Below are positions 23,800 through 37,000 of a DNA stretch of 64,000 nt, in pieces. The DNA is from Dasyornis broadbenti (lineage: Eukaryota; Chordata; Aves; Passeriformes; Dasyornithidae): the NCBI GenBank assembly GCA_013397935.1, contig VZRN01001305.1, positions 738,476 to 802,475 of the forward strand. The letters run 5' to 3'. Below the pieces are notes generated by a model. The model was not told the DNA's origin, made no database searches, and saw only the letters and a program-made list of their open reading frames with translations. Positions within the stretch are counted from its first letter, which is position 1. Each line of letters starts with the position of its first letter. A program made the position numbers and the translations under genes.

Positions 23800-25077
23800 T
23801 TGACATCACAGCTATACGTGTGAAGGCATTATAACACATTACATTTACATCACAGAAATCAAGCATTCAGTTTGATGAGACAGCTTGAAAATACTAGCAC
23901 TGACTCTACCTAGAAGAGAACAGAGAGAAGGAAAAGATACAAGAAAGTGTGATTATAGAAATTTTTTTTTTTAACTTCTAAGGTATCTCTTGCAGAAGAC
24001 TCGTCTGAGGTCTTTGAAGCATCCAGAGTTGGATCAGAAAATGTTTTTAGAATTGTTTTTCAAGAATACCAGACATCAAAATAAACTTCTTTGGTTTAAT
24101 GATATTTAACCCATGGTGCTGAACCCAAAAAGCACTTTCATAGATAGAAACCTAGTAGTTTTACTCTTCAGTACTGTGTTTGGTGCCTGCATAAGAGGAT
24201 GAGCATTCTGGGGTTTCTTGGAGTTCTAGATGTGTACCTCAACAAGTTCCTCCATTTGGGGAAAATCCTTACAACCTTTAGGTGTTAGAATCAGCTTTCC
24301 AAGCGTCTTCTGTTTCCTCCAGCACCTGCATAAAACCACTTCAAATCCAGGAGAGCAAGGTGGAGAGTGATGATTGATCTTTCTTCTGCTACTTGTCACT
24401 GCTAGAACAGAAAGTGAGAATAACTCGCTTGTGGCTATTCTTCTTGGCAATTGTCTCTCTTCTTCATTTACCTACAGAGATAAATCCTGCCATGGCAGAA
24501 TATAGCCTTAAAGAAACTCTTCCATACAATATAGAATGTTACCATTGTATTTCATTATATAACATTGGGTTTAAAAGCTCCTCCCCTTCAGCTGGTACCT
24601 CTTTTACTATAATATTTGTTCTAATTTTCTATGTGCTTTTTCTTCTACCTATTCTTTGTGTGTGCACTCCGATGGTAATTTATGTAGATCCTGCCAGTTC
24701 AATCTTATTTATGCAGAGTAGCAATGGCAGGGGGACAGTGAGTTGGGTCATGTCGCTTCCTTTTTCTTCTTTAGAAATTGAGCACAAATGTCTGAGGCAT
24801 TATTCCTGGGCCTGGATACCCTTCTTAGGCCAAACCTCAGGATACTAAGTTTGATAAATGGAAGCATTTTGGAAAATCAGTGTGGTTTCTAGGAGGGAAA
24901 ATTGGGCTAGAACTATAGAGGAAATGAGGAAAGCAAAAGCTTGTAATTCAACAGCATACAGGGAGAAAAGGTCGCCCCAGCTGCCTTGCTATCAATTCCT
25001 GTAGAAAGAAGGAAGAGGGGCCAAGATCAGATTTCTTAAAACACAAAGCCACTCTCTTCAATGGAATCAGGATGATG

Positions 25078-25139
25078 TCTCCAGCCAGTGCATTATCCTA
25101 GCAGGAGATCTCCAGCCAGCATACGATCCTAGCCCAAGA
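25078..25139. repeat. Two-copy 31-bp tandem duplication
   Basis: 25078-25108 and 25109-25139 both start TCTCCAGCCAG and share ATCCTAGC further in, with a handful of differences. Confidence 0.85.
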
Positions 25140-25185
25140 GACTGAACTGAGTTACAGCTGCAGACTTCTCATGACACCTGTACAG

Positions 25186-25203
25186 CACACACACACACAC
25201 ACA
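25186..25203. repeat. CA dinucleotide microsatellite
   Basis: Nine CA units in a row. Confidence 0.95.
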
Positions 25204-26505
25204 AACACATCTGTAAGATGTAGGAAGCAATGTTGTAGCATTGTAGCTACAATGTGAAAAAGGTCAGAGAGAGACCTTATAGGAAGGGAAAGTGACTCAC
25301 ATTGGCTCTCTAATGCCACAAACTCACAAGTACCAAGACGTGTGCCTGCAAACAGGCTTTTCAGCAGTCAGGCACTAACAGACTGAGAGACGTGAGAATG
25401 GTCATCAATTGTCATGACGACACAGAGTAACACTTTAACATCTGAGGATGATGACCACATGTTAGATTTTGATAGGAGCTTTTTTTTAACCCTGCAGGAG
25501 CTGGAAGTGATTCCACCATTAAAACACATCACCTTTTACATTCATATCAACAGTCAAGAAAATTTCCAAAGACAAAATATTTCTTAAGGCAATAGTTGCC
25601 CTCTTATAACCATTTCTCCCAGATGTACATACTTCAATGAGTAACATCCAAGGGATAAGAGCTTACTTATTTGTGATGAAAACAAAGCAGGTGACAGCAT
25701 TGCTTTTGGAGTCCCCCAAATCCTCCTGATACTCAAGTACTTTCCTGAAGGTCAACAGGAAGTAATTCAAGGATCAAGTTTAGAATCAGTCAAAACTATT
25801 AGTTGAAGTAGTTTTATGCAAACAACTACTCCTGCCTCATGCAGGATTATGTTTTGCACCCTTCCTTGTGCTCCTGTCTTATCCAAAGAAATAATCTCTA
25901 ACCTGACAATTTGGGTATTCATCTCAGCAAAGCATATTTTCCAACATGTTGCTGAACCAGTAATCCATCTTCTCCTTTCCTTATCACTGGCTATGAAACA
26001 TTTAATAATTGACACTTTTTACAGTCAGTATTAAATCATGTTGGCAGAACTCTTCATTTATTGGTCTCAAGACAATCCTTTTCTCTCCCTCCCAGTGAAA
26101 CGGGTGGGGGAGTAAGGAGAAAAAAGAAGTCAGTCTCTACCACCAAGAGTAATGTGATTTTCCAGTGAGAGGGTGGAAGAAAGGGGGAAAGTTGTTCTAA
26201 TCTTGGATAGAGACTTGAAAAACGTGATAGCAAAGTCCTGATCCAGCCTCAGTAAGCATAAGGCAACACCTGCATCTAGTTCAGTGCCACAACTTACTTC
26301 CTCTAGCCAAGGGTCAGCAAATTCAGGGCTGACTCATTCCCTCATACGTATCAGTGCACAAAGATTTTGTGCACAGGCAGCAAGATAAAGAGCAGAGCTG
26401 TGCAGGAAAGAATAGAATACAAGTGTTGAAATTAGGGTCTTGGCCAGTTTTCTGAACCTCCTGCTCGCTGACTGTAGTGTGCCAGGCCAAAGAGCTCCAG
26501 CTCAT

Positions 26506-26615
26506 GTCACAGAATCACAGAATGGGTCAGGTTGGAAGGGACTACAGTGAGTCATCTGCTCCAACCTCTCTGCTCAAGAATGGTCATCCCAGAGCACATT
26601 GCACGGGACTGCGCT
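26506..26615 (-). mobile_element. CR1 retrotransposon 3' end fragment
   Basis: The plus strand begins with TCACAGAATCACAGAATGGG and then a CAGGTTGGAAGGGACTACAG-type segment, the reverse complement of a common avian CR1 3' end with two octamers. It continues with GTCATCCCAGAGCACATTGC. About 110 bp remain. Confidence 0.88.
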
Positions 26616-29270
26616 CCTCCACCACTGTGCCTGCTCTATTCATGCTGCTGTCAGGGTGCCCTCAGTACCAGGGACGTCGCCTCCCTCCTGTGCTGGCAGG
26701 AGCGCTGGCTCACATCTCATTAGCTGAATAAGGTCAGTTGCCTTCTCCCCAATTACAGTTGTACAGACTGCATAGCTATTTCTATTCTTGTCTCAAACCT
26801 CTTTGTCTCTCTGTGATCTCTCTGGGCTGAGAAGTAAATTATTTTCATTGCCCAAATAAGTTCTGCCTTCCCCATTCTCCCTTTCCCTTACAAGCCTGTG
26901 GTCTCCTTGTGTTTGGCATATGAAGTAAGTATCTTCTAGACAGGACTGACATCACACCCTGCACCCAAGGCATCCCCTCTGTCCTGTCTGGGCAGTAGGT
27001 CCCCAAACCATGCTGTTCCTGTCTCTCACATGCACAAGTGCATCATCACCTTCTAAATGGAGAAGGTCAGGGAACAGTTCTAAAAATGGCAGTGTCTAAA
27101 AGCAGAAGTTGTTAGGCACCTGTCTGGTGTTAACACCTGGTTATCTCTGTGAGTCAGTTTTGAATGTTCTCTAGTAGATCATTCCCTTTTTATGTCCTCT
27201 GTTTGCTGAAAGCCACTGAGATTATTATTGGGAAATTTACCATTTGAGTCATCTCTCTCCCTAACAAAATTGGCCTTACAGTTTTGCAAACAGGAAGATT
27301 TATTTTCCCTCAAAATAAATATTGATAAACTTACTTCAGTCAATATTTACTGTTTGGTTTCAGGAAGAAGCAAAAAAGTCTAGCCCAAAGTTTAATAGAG
27401 TTTGATGTCTGTTTTTTATCTACACTACAAACACAATATCAAACTGCTATCTTGGCAGAAGAAGGAAAATTAGTTTTTACTCATATTACTGAAATTCTAT
27501 GGGGCACTTCGTGTAGGAGAATGATAGGAGCATTGGACTTGTGCACCAGACATGTTTTTTACAAACAGCAGCTTTGTGTTGGTTTTGGTTATTTGGGGGG
27601 AATACTGAAGTGTAAGTTAAATGTGACCTGTCACTTCTGTTCTAAAAGGCTGCAACTCCATAACATCTCCATAACACAGAGGCTCTCCTCTTATTCCAGA
27701 AGTAGATGTTTCACAAGCATTCTAAACCCCACAGTGCTCGCTTATGGAGCTCTTCACTGTGCTGTGTGAAAACATGTGCACTAATTTGACCTGGCATAAA
27801 TTCATAATTCCTGACACCTAGAAAATGAACATATTACCTTATTAAGTGCTGCTCACTCACAAATGCACAGACCAGCTGTTTCCTCCCTCCATTATTGAAC
27901 TGTAGCAAGCACTTTCTAGAGGAAAATTAAAAGTAATGATTACAATCAATTTAAAAAATTCAATTTAAATTCTGCTACATAGGGAACTACAACATATTTT
28001 TTAAATGTTGTGTTCTATTTTTTTAAAGTGCCTACATGTTATGTTGGACCCCCAATAGATAAAATATCCTCCTTCAAAAACATAGGTTTGTTTGCCTTGG
28101 AGAATGTGCATACATCTAAGCACAAATAAAAAACCTCACTGGAGAAATATGAGACACTATGTGAGTGAAGCAAAAAATATTCTGGTCTTTGGTGCATGTA
28201 TGTCGTGCACTGTCCTTTTCCTCTCCCTGAGGGGCATTGTCATTTGTCCTAAGATAAGAACACCAGGTGGGTATTAATTATGGTCACATAATTACTACTT
28301 CCAGAGATGGGGGAGTCGAGATGTTTGTGATTGACTTGGGTGCACATTGGCCTGCAAAAGGATATAAAAACCTGATGGGCCAATGGGATAAAGTGGTCTC
28401 TCCAACCTGCGAGTAAGATCCAGTGAAATACACAGATAAAATCCTAAAGTGGCTCCATATGTGCTTTGTAATTGTGATTTCTGTAAGGCCAAAGATTTTA
28501 AACCTGTAATAGATGAGTGTTTATTTAGATACTGTATCATCAATATTTAGATACTGTATTAGCAATGCATCTTCTCCTAATCATCCATGTAATCGCTGTG
28601 TCCTACTTGTCACACCTGGCTGAGACCCTTCTCTTGACTATTCTGCTACACTCTTGTCTTCCTAAAATAATCTGAAACTGTGGTGGAATATAAAAATAAC
28701 CATTTCCTCAGGCAGTGGATGATGACTAAACTCTCCAAAAGATGGTTGAAATTCAGCCAACCCATACACCTAGCTGAGGGTTCTGATCAAGTCATAAGAG
28801 AATTTGGAAGATTCAAACCATTTTAACCAATATCAAGAAATCACACTCCTTTGCCAAGACTGGTAATTTTTCATAGTTCAACACAGAATACTCCCAGCAC
28901 ATAAAATACTTTACCTATGGCTCACATTGAATTGTACCCAAGGAACATTTTAAGTGCAGGCATGGGATAAAAATTACTGCCTTGCCGGGTTATTGATGCA
29001 GGCAGGCAGCCGTTGTCATTCCTGCCCACACAACCACTGCTTTTTCTTCTGGCTTTGTAAAGTATGGATTTTAATGGATAATTTTTCTTTGTATTTTAGT
29101 GACTTTCACTGTAGAAAGCAGAAACCATGTGCTGATAAATACGCATTCTGGAAAAGCGTTTTACCTGGCAGAACAAATCACTAGCACTGGAGCCAGCATG
29201 CACATCTTGATTTACAATCACCAACAATGCTTCCCAAGTGACAGTTCTGATGAACACAGCCAGAACTAGG
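26616..29270. other. Unassigned intergenic sequence
   Basis: AT-rich sequence with no recognised gene. A short direct repeat (ATTTAGATACTGTAT) occurs twice at about 28524-28559. Confidence 0.5.
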
Positions 29271-29274
29271 CTCT

Positions 29275-29524
29275 AGGCTCTTTAGATCTTTCAACCCTAA
29301 CCCTAGGCATAACCCTAACCCTAGCCCTAGTTAATTATCAAAACCCAAGACCTGGGTTCTCCAGCTCAGAAAGATGAAGGAGCAGCAACGTTGGGGCCCT
29401 GCTGCAATGGCCTTGGCAGGCCCTTTCCAGCCCCAGTGTGCCTGGAGCTCAAGGCTTTTTAGATCTCTCAATGATCCCTAGTCCCTGATGGCAGCTTGGC
29501 ACTGGGCCAGAGGGGCCCATCACC
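29275..29524 (+). repeat. Telomere-like duplicated unit, copy A
   Basis: This ~250-bp block begins GGCTCTTTAGATCT, then holds degenerate CCCTAA units at 29293-29330 (AACCCTAACCCTAGGCATAA, then AACCCTAACCCTAGCCCTAG). It continues into a GC-rich part (GTTGGGGCCCTGC, GGCCTTGGCAGGCCCTTTCC) and ends GGGCCAGAGGGGCCCATCACC. It matches copy B at 30561-30810 over its whole length with scattered differences. No open frame fits a gene. Confidence 0.9.
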
Positions 29525-29591
29525 AAAGGTGGCACAGATGAAAAAGTGTGCAGTTGGCAATGGAGGCACCTGTTAGGCCCCGCAGGTACCT

Positions 29592-29626
29592 GTTAAGCCC
29601 TGGATCCTTAGATCCAGGGGTTTAAC
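29592..29626. repeat. Imperfect inverted repeat, arms of about 15 bp
   Basis: GTTAAGCCCTGGATC at 29592-29606 pairs with GATCCAGGGGTTTAAC at 29611-29626 across a CTTA loop, with one mismatch and one extra base. Confidence 0.8.
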
Positions 29627-30286
29627 TCAAGGTTCTACTGCTCTCTCTTAGTGCAAAGGAGAAATCCCCACCAGATAGAGTCAAGAGGTGAAAATGACAC
29701 TGAAGCTTACTGGCAAAAATATCAAAATCAAAGGCTTAAAAATCAACCATCTTTGGCAAAGGATGAAATACAACATAGAATTCAACACTCAATCGCTTCT
29801 CATAGCAGTACTCAGTGTTAATTTAGCATTTACCCAGCATAAGCTTAGCCCAACCAAGAAAAACCTTGAAACTTACAAAATGCTATGGTACCCAAAAGTT
29901 CCAGGGAAAGAGAAGTAGAAAAAGAAAGAGAGGCAGAGAGGAAGAGAGCAGGAGAAAAAAGGCCTAGAAAAACACACACAGAGCTACCACTTCCCTAGGA
30001 TTGCAGCGGGGGCAGGACAGGGACTCCATGCAAACTCCTAGGCTGTGACCATGTGCTGACCTCATGCTCCACCCTTTAAGCCCTATGGCCTCCATGTGGC
30101 AGCCCCTTGGGTAGGACTGCCGATGACTTGGCCAGTCAGGGCCCAGGTGAGCACCTGGGCCACCCCAAGCGTCCAGGACTGACAGCTCAGCAAGGCCTTG
30201 GGGCAGCTCTGGGGGTGCAGCAGGCACTAAAGGCCTCACCTGCAGCAAAGCCCGGCCGGCCCCTCCCAGCAGACACAGGTACTGCC
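29627..30286. other. GC-rich and purine-rich segment between the duplicated units
   Basis: 29900-29960 is a purine-rich AGAG/GAAAG tract. 29990-30286 is GC-rich with open frames on both strands but no recognisable domain. It probably belongs to the same repeat island. Confidence 0.45.
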
Positions 30287-30560
30287 ATTCCAAGATGTTT
30301 TGGGACATGCACCATCCAGTCTCTGATAGAAACCTGCCATGATGCCCTTGCAATGTTTTGTCCAGCGCCTGTGTCACCACAGCTGTAGGCTTGACAGCTC
30401 TCTGAAGCCTAAGCCCAAGCCACAGGGCAGCTTGTCGCCAGGGCCGAGGTGCCCACCCCTATGCAGGGTCCAGATCAGAAAGGTGTGGGGGCAGCAATGT
30501 TGGGGCCCTGCCACAATCTTCTTGGTAAGCCCATTCCAGCATCAGTGTGCCTGGAGCTCG
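30287..30560 (+). repeat. Left arm of a large inverted repeat
   Basis: This arm is largely the reverse complement of 30821-31095. Matching landmarks are CATGATGCCCTTGCAATG, CTCTCTGAAGCCTAAGCCCA, GGGCCGAGGTGCCCACCCCT and CAGTGTGCCTGGAGCTCGAG. Its right end also repeats the GC-rich subunit seen at 29391-29465 and 30668-30748. Confidence 0.85.
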
Positions 30561-30810
30561 AGGCTCTTTAGATTCTCGACCCCAACCCTAGGCATAACCC
30601 TAACCCTAGCCCTAGTTAATTATCCAAACCTGAGACCTGGGTTTCCCAGCTCAGAGAGATGGAGGAGCAGCAACTTTGGGGCCCTGCCATGATGGCCTTG
30701 GCAGGCCCTTTCCAGCCCCAATGTGCCTGGAGCTGACGCTCTTTAGATCTCTCAATGCTAACCCTAGCCCCTGACAGCAGCTTGGCACTGGGCCAGAGGG
30801 GCCCATCACC
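30561..30810 (+). repeat. Telomere-like duplicated unit, copy B (spacer of the inverted repeat)
   Basis: This copy repeats the order of copy A: GGCTCTTTAGATTC, degenerate CCCTAA units at 30582-30615, a TTAATTATCCAAACC segment, the GC-rich subunit, and GGGCCAGAGGGGCCCATCACC at the end. It lies between the two inverted arms. Confidence 0.9.
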
Positions 30811-30820
30811 TGGAGCCTAG

Positions 30821-31095
30821 AGCTCGAGGCACACTGGCGCTGGAAAGGGCCTGCCAAGACGATCACAGCAAGGCCCCAACATCATTGTTCCCACAACTTT
30901 CCAATCTGGACCCCCCATAGGGGTGGGCACCTCGGCCCCGGCAACAAGCTGCCCTGTGCCTTAGGCTTAGGCTTCAGAGAGCTGTTGAGCCTACAGCTGA
31001 GGGAACACTGGCACTGGACAAGACTTTGCAAGGGCATCACAGCAGGGTGCTCTCAGAGACTGGATGCTGCATGTCTCAAAAACATGTCTCTGTTG
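30821..31095 (-). repeat. Right arm of a large inverted repeat
   Basis: Read on the minus strand, this follows the left arm: TGGATGCTGCATGTC near 31060-31074 mirrors GACATGCACCATCCA in the left arm, and GGCACCTCGGCCCCGGC mirrors the left GCCAGGGCCGAGGTGCC. Divergence is visible, so the duplication is not very recent. Confidence 0.85.
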
Positions 31096-34000
31096 TTCTC
31101 ATTTCAAGACATCCTTCTCCTTGCAACTTTCCTTCTGCACGCATGTATTTGTCAATGTCCTTTCACTAAGACTGGTGTTCCAGTTACTTACTCGGTTTTT
31201 AGCACACCAGCAATGATTGCTGCTGGTCCAAAAGTGACATATTTTGCTGGGTACTGTTCTCCCACTCGCTTGATGTTAGGTGACCTTCACTTCATTGGTA
31301 TTCAGTCAGTGTCAGAGATGGGCTTGCTTCAGCTGCCTGGGCCTCAGTGAGCAGGTGGAGAAATGACCGGTTCAAAATGAGTTGTTAAGGCCACTACAGC
31401 AAAAAGATTGATGCAATTAATTTTTCATTACGTACAGTGTCAGTGGATTGTAATCAGCTTAGATTGTTCTTCCTCTGTGGCACAAATAAAATGCAAATGA
31501 TTTTTGAATGAAAGGAAACGTTCTTTATGAGGTACTGTGCTATTCAGAGCTGCAAAATGGCTTGAAATAGATGGGGATTTTGAGAAATGTTTTATGAATC
31601 CACCTAGGAGAACTTAATATTAAGCTTCATGTGGGAAAACCACAGGTGAGTTTCCCATCAGATGAACATATTACTGCTCAAGCTACTGGAAACAAGAAAG
31701 AGCCAAAGGCTTTAAGCCTTATTTAATAATACTAATACTTAGCTCTTTCCATGACATGTCAATGCACTTCACAGAGAAAGTACTTGTCTTACAGATGGGT
31801 TAAAATTAAGTGTCTTTCCCAACCCCCCCTTCATCCTACAGCAAGGAGTAGAAGGCATGTCTGCTATGCCCTGTGAAATGCTTTACCCCTTGGTGACACT
31901 TTGGATCACGGCAGTAATCATTGCAGCTCCAAACCAGCCCGTTCACACTGCAAAGTATTCAGGTGCATAGAACTCTTGCATCATGAAGTTCTTTCAGAAG
32001 CTTGGCCGCAGAGTCATACCAGAAATATGCTTTAGAGAATAGGATGGTAGATCTGGAAACAAAATAAAAATCAATTCTGCATTTTCCCCAAAACAGAGTG
32101 AGAGGGACATCTTGTTAAAAGAAATAGGTCATTTCCTCACAAGTGCATACAGGCTGAACAGGAAGGAAGTGGGAGGGAATACAATGAGATTTTATTGCCT
32201 GCAAAACATAAATGGCTTTGTTGTCAAAGAAATTGCCACCAATGCCAAGACAAGGATTTTGCTATATTTCCACTATATTTTGTGCAGCCAGTCCTTCCTT
32301 CTGGGTATTACTATAACATAAGCATATTTTATTACTTTTAAGGCCTCATAAACTACTGGATAAAGGGCTGAAGGGACGACCCGCCTATTACAGTCACTAG
32401 AGCATTCCATTTCTGATTCTCTGATATAGGAAGCCCTCATAGTGCCACTCCCTCTTCAGAAGTATGAAGTGACTGGCTCCCTTAAGTCCTACACCAGTAC
32501 ATGTGTTTAGAATCATTAATCAAATCCTGGTGATACAGTAAGCCAAACAACTTCATTCACAGCCTAGGGACTATTTTCTTCTTCTGTTGGTTCTAAGAAT
32601 TAAGCTAGACTGTCAGGCTAGGAGATGAAGACTCTGGCAGTTACATGCACCAGCAACTCCTGCTGGAGGAGCCCAAGTTATGTGTGCCATTGCTCAGGTC
32701 AGATGCAAGTGGCAACATGTGTTCATGCGTGCAGCAGGGGTTGTCACTGTTGGGCGCTAATGGAGAGGTCTGCTCCACTGAAGTCAGTGTTAATTCTGTT
32801 GACATGGTTCACAGAAGGGCTACACCAATGACAACTGACTTGGGAAAATCCCAGCACAATTTTCCCCTTACCTTCATTCTAAGGCACTGCTGTTTGGTTT
32901 CACAGTGCATATTGGTTTAATCCCGATGATTGTGGCAGGGCTAATCATTTATCTGAAACCTGATGTTTGTGTTTCAGAGAAGAAGGAAGAAACACTTAAA
33001 TCCATGAATATGATCCAATACTTTACTGTCCTTGTTTGCATTCTCAGGTTCTAACAAAAATTCATGAATATCAGCTGATATCAGTAAGTACTTTTTCATA
33101 AGACCTTATTGCATCTTAACAGAATTGCTGTTGAAAGATTTCACTCACCAGATTTATCTGGGCTCAGTGTCAGCTTTACACGGCTCTTGCTAAACTTTAA
33201 ATACAATCCAGGAGCCTAATTATATCAAGGACATTTTAGCCCAATGAAGCCCTCTTCTGGCTTGGAACCTTTGCAAGTCAACACAGCACAGCACAGATTA
33301 AAACACTTTATTGAAATTTGTGAATATCTAAGCACAATATTTTCAAATTTCATTTGGCTTACACAGTACACGTTTCCTAGTATTCTGAGAAACATCATAT
33401 TCAACAGCTAAAAACCATTTAATGTCCTGCAAAAAATGTGCATGCCAAAGTCAGTTCACTGTTAAAAAAGATGCACCTATTGTGCAGATTAGAAATGGAG
33501 ATGGACCATCAGAATCAGGATTTCTTGGTGTTTTAAAACAAAATTTCACACTAACTTTTCCATTATACTATTGCAGGATATATGGCATTTTTCTAAATAT
33601 GGAGAAATGAACACTCAGGAGAGACTAGATGCAGTATGCACCATATTAAAACCTTAATGGTTAGGAAATTTGAAAGAAAAACTGTCAGTCAGCCTAGGTC
33701 ATGTCAGGGCTGTGAAGTGTAACATAGTCCCACCTCTGCTCCACAAAACCATCATTCTATTAGCAAGGCCATTGACCTTTTCTTCATGGTGTGATTTTAA
33801 TGCATTGTTTCTTTTTTTTTTTTTTCCCCACAAAATCTCTAACCTCATCTGAACTCTTTCCCTTCACTCTACTCATTTTCTTTTATGCTCTCACTTTGCC
33901 CTTCAAAATCTCATTTAATTAGTTTCTGGCCTTAGTCACAGACACTTAGAATAGCTTTTTTTCCTTGATCTACGTTTTCATGATAGGCTTCTTAAAAATA

Positions 34001-37000
34001 AGGCTCTTTTGTCACAGTCTCTTTGCTTGATATCAACCTAGAGCAAACATGCCAACATACATAAGAGTCACAGATCTGAAGGGCTGAAGAGTTACAGGCT
34101 AGAAGCCTTTCAGAACAAGGACAATATTTTGAGTGAAATTTCCTGCAGATCAGAAAATCCTTGTGTCATTGTAATATTTTTTGGATTCACAAGATATAAA
34201 ACAAATATTTCATATTTGTATGTATTTGATTTTAAAGGAAACAGTATTTGTGTTGAAAGAAATAAATCATCCTGCGCCTGCCACTCCATAATTTTTATAG
34301 TTCACATGGAAACTCCCTGACTGACTGTAAAATGATGTTAAATGATGGCACGAGTGTTTGTTTAATTTTAAGGATCTAACTGCAAAATAAACATCTGTGA
34401 AATTTCTTTCTCTCCATAATGCAAAAAAACTCTACTTGTTTTTGAGTTTTTTTGGAGAGTGGCCAGTAGCAGGAGTATAAGGATAAGACCAAAGCAAGAT
34501 CAAAGTAGTATTTCTCAGGTGCACTAAAGCTTACAGTAATCCAAGACATAAGGCCCCTTGAAAGAGATGTGGTGATGCGATTAGCACTCTCCAGTGATTT
34601 TTCTATTTTTCCTGAATTTATTCAGTCACTTTCTGAACCTTTGTAAGCTCTTAGCACACACACCATGCAGTGGTGGCAAGTTCTACAGATGAAGTGCATG
34701 TTGTATTAGAAAACATTTCCTTATATTTGCTTCAGACCTGCTCATCCATTACATTGCTCCCCTTACAAAAGCTGTTCTGTTCCACTGATCAGACTGTAAA
34801 CCTTTTCCTGCATACTAGATTTCAGAGGCTGGTATACCATGGCCAAAAACCCACAAGCTTCAAGTCAATGCTAAGTTACTGCTACATGCCCAGGCTCTTG
34901 ATATAAACTCATATTAGTCACATTTCTGATGGGGGTTGGCAAATTTGTTCTCAGATGATGATTTACCAATGGATGTTCCTGAAATGCACAGAATACATTT
35001 AAGTGTCTTACCCTGATCTGAGAGTGCCTGCAGCATAAAGCACAAAGAGAAATGATGCTGTCTGTGTGACAGCCAATTGCTGGCAGGTTTAACAGTGAAC
35101 ATCTACATTAATATTTCTACTTTACTGCTTTGTGTGTATTTGTGGCCCTCCAAAGCAATAAAAGGAAAATTAAGCCCTCAATGTCACAACCCATAAACTA
35201 ATTTTGCTAACAAAGAACAGAAAAGGAGGGGTTCAAAAGGAGCAGAATTTCTCTTTTCATTCCTAGGAAGCAGCCAAGCAGCCACATGGTATTGCCCTGA
35301 CCTTTCTTTAGCCATTTGTTCCTCTCTGCTTCTCCCTTGGATGTGTTTCTGTGTCACTTAGCCATTGCATAAATAATGTCAAGAGGCTTCTCATGATGGA
35401 AAGCTGCAGTGAGCCATGAGACATTCCAGCTTTAATTAGGTACACAATGGTTTAGTAACCCAGCAGTAATATGTCTGGGGTACCATGAATCACAATCACA
35501 AGTCCTTTCTTGGTGAGGGCAAAACATTGTTAGAAGACATAACAAAAGCTACCACTTGTTATAGAAGCAACTTCTGCTTTCATGTGTTCTGTTTCAATTG
35601 GCAGATAACCATTCTGTTGAACAAAGACCTCAGGGTATTCATCTCTTCCTCCTGCCTTTGCTCACCTGCCAGTTTTTAAGGCTGGGTTTTTCTGGGAGGA
35701 TATGGTGAGTAATGGTCACAACCAACCGAGGTACTATCTTCAGGCAAACAGGACATAACTATCTGAGCAGCTCAGGCAGCATTCCTAACATAGGAAATAC
35801 TTTGGAAGAGTTTCTGGTTTCCTGAACAATTAAGAACTGGTCCAGGGTTCTTTGAAACTTGAAGATATTTCAGACTACACTGTGAAGTGCTCAGCCAGGC
35901 CCCACTCTGCTCTCAATGAAATAGTGAGCTTGATTAATCCTGTGTTCAGTTATTGCAGATGACAGCTGTTTTTGAAAGCATGGCTCTACAGCATAGCTTC
36001 TAAAGAAGCACATCTTTAAAAGAGCAGGGATTAGGGGTACAAAAAGAATTGTGACTGCCACGTTCCTGGCAGGCCACAGGCCAAACAGTTCTGAAGACAA
36101 TCTATCAGCATGCAATGATGCAAGCGAGGACAATCCAAATGCTTTCACAAAATATCTGATTCTTTAAAGTGTGCCTGTAGAAAAAAATATTTCATAGGTA
36201 CGGCTAATAGTAGCACAAGTCTAACAGTCCCCAGCAGAAGCAGTTGAAAAATGATTTCCCTAAGCATTTTCATAATCATTGATATTTCATAGAAAATTTG
36301 TAAGCTACAATATTTTAGAGCTACTTAAAAACATAGCATTTGTAGCTTCTATGAAAATTATAGGCTTATTTTTTTAAAACTTGAAAAACACTAGTTATTT
36401 AATGTTTATTACAGCTATTTAAATATCCTGGCAGGTTTAGGTGAATTGAATTGAAACCTCATGACTCACCTTAAATAAATGAATGTTTCTTATCAGCCAG
36501 GTTTAATTTAAATTTATCTTTTGTGGTTTGACCAGTCATTCATTCCTGCAGTTGAGAGAGACAGATAAAGTCACAAATTTTTCCCTTCATTTTCCTGGCC
36601 AATTTGTCTCAGTTGTGTGTACCAGCTGAGTTTTCTGTACAAGTTTTCTAAACAGCATATGTCCATCCAGGTCTGCTCCTCTGGAAGTTGTCCGAGTATT
36701 TAGTGCTGCATAAAAAGGATGCAGGAGGGCCAGGTGCATAAGGTAGAGAAGGAGAAGCTACAACTTTCACTGTGGTGTGAATCAGGCCACAGGAGGCTAG
36801 GTTATAAAATATATTTTTCAGAGGGGAAGTTTAGAAATAGTCTAAAGAGTAAAGCTGCACACATCAGTGGGTTTAAGTGAAACAGGCAGCTAAAGATACT
36901 CCTGTTGGAACAGTATGGAGGAGGGAAGGCAAAGGTTTTTTTGACAGATGACAAAAGCACTTCATTAATTGATTATTCAGTATTTGGAAAGCAACCATCT

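Larger units (their letters stand above)
23800..26505. other. Unassigned intergenic sequence
   Basis: A plus-strand open frame of 151 codons at 24393-24848 has hydrophobic stretches but no recognisable family and poor context. A T run lies at about 23962-23972. Small tandem repeats at 25078-25203 are listed separately. Confidence 0.45.

Noticed and set aside
24393..24848. Plus-strand open frame of 151 codons with hydrophobic stretches
   Set aside because: Codon use and composition look random (AT-rich DNA gives Phe, Leu and Ile), there is no start context or splice support, and no homologue is recognised.
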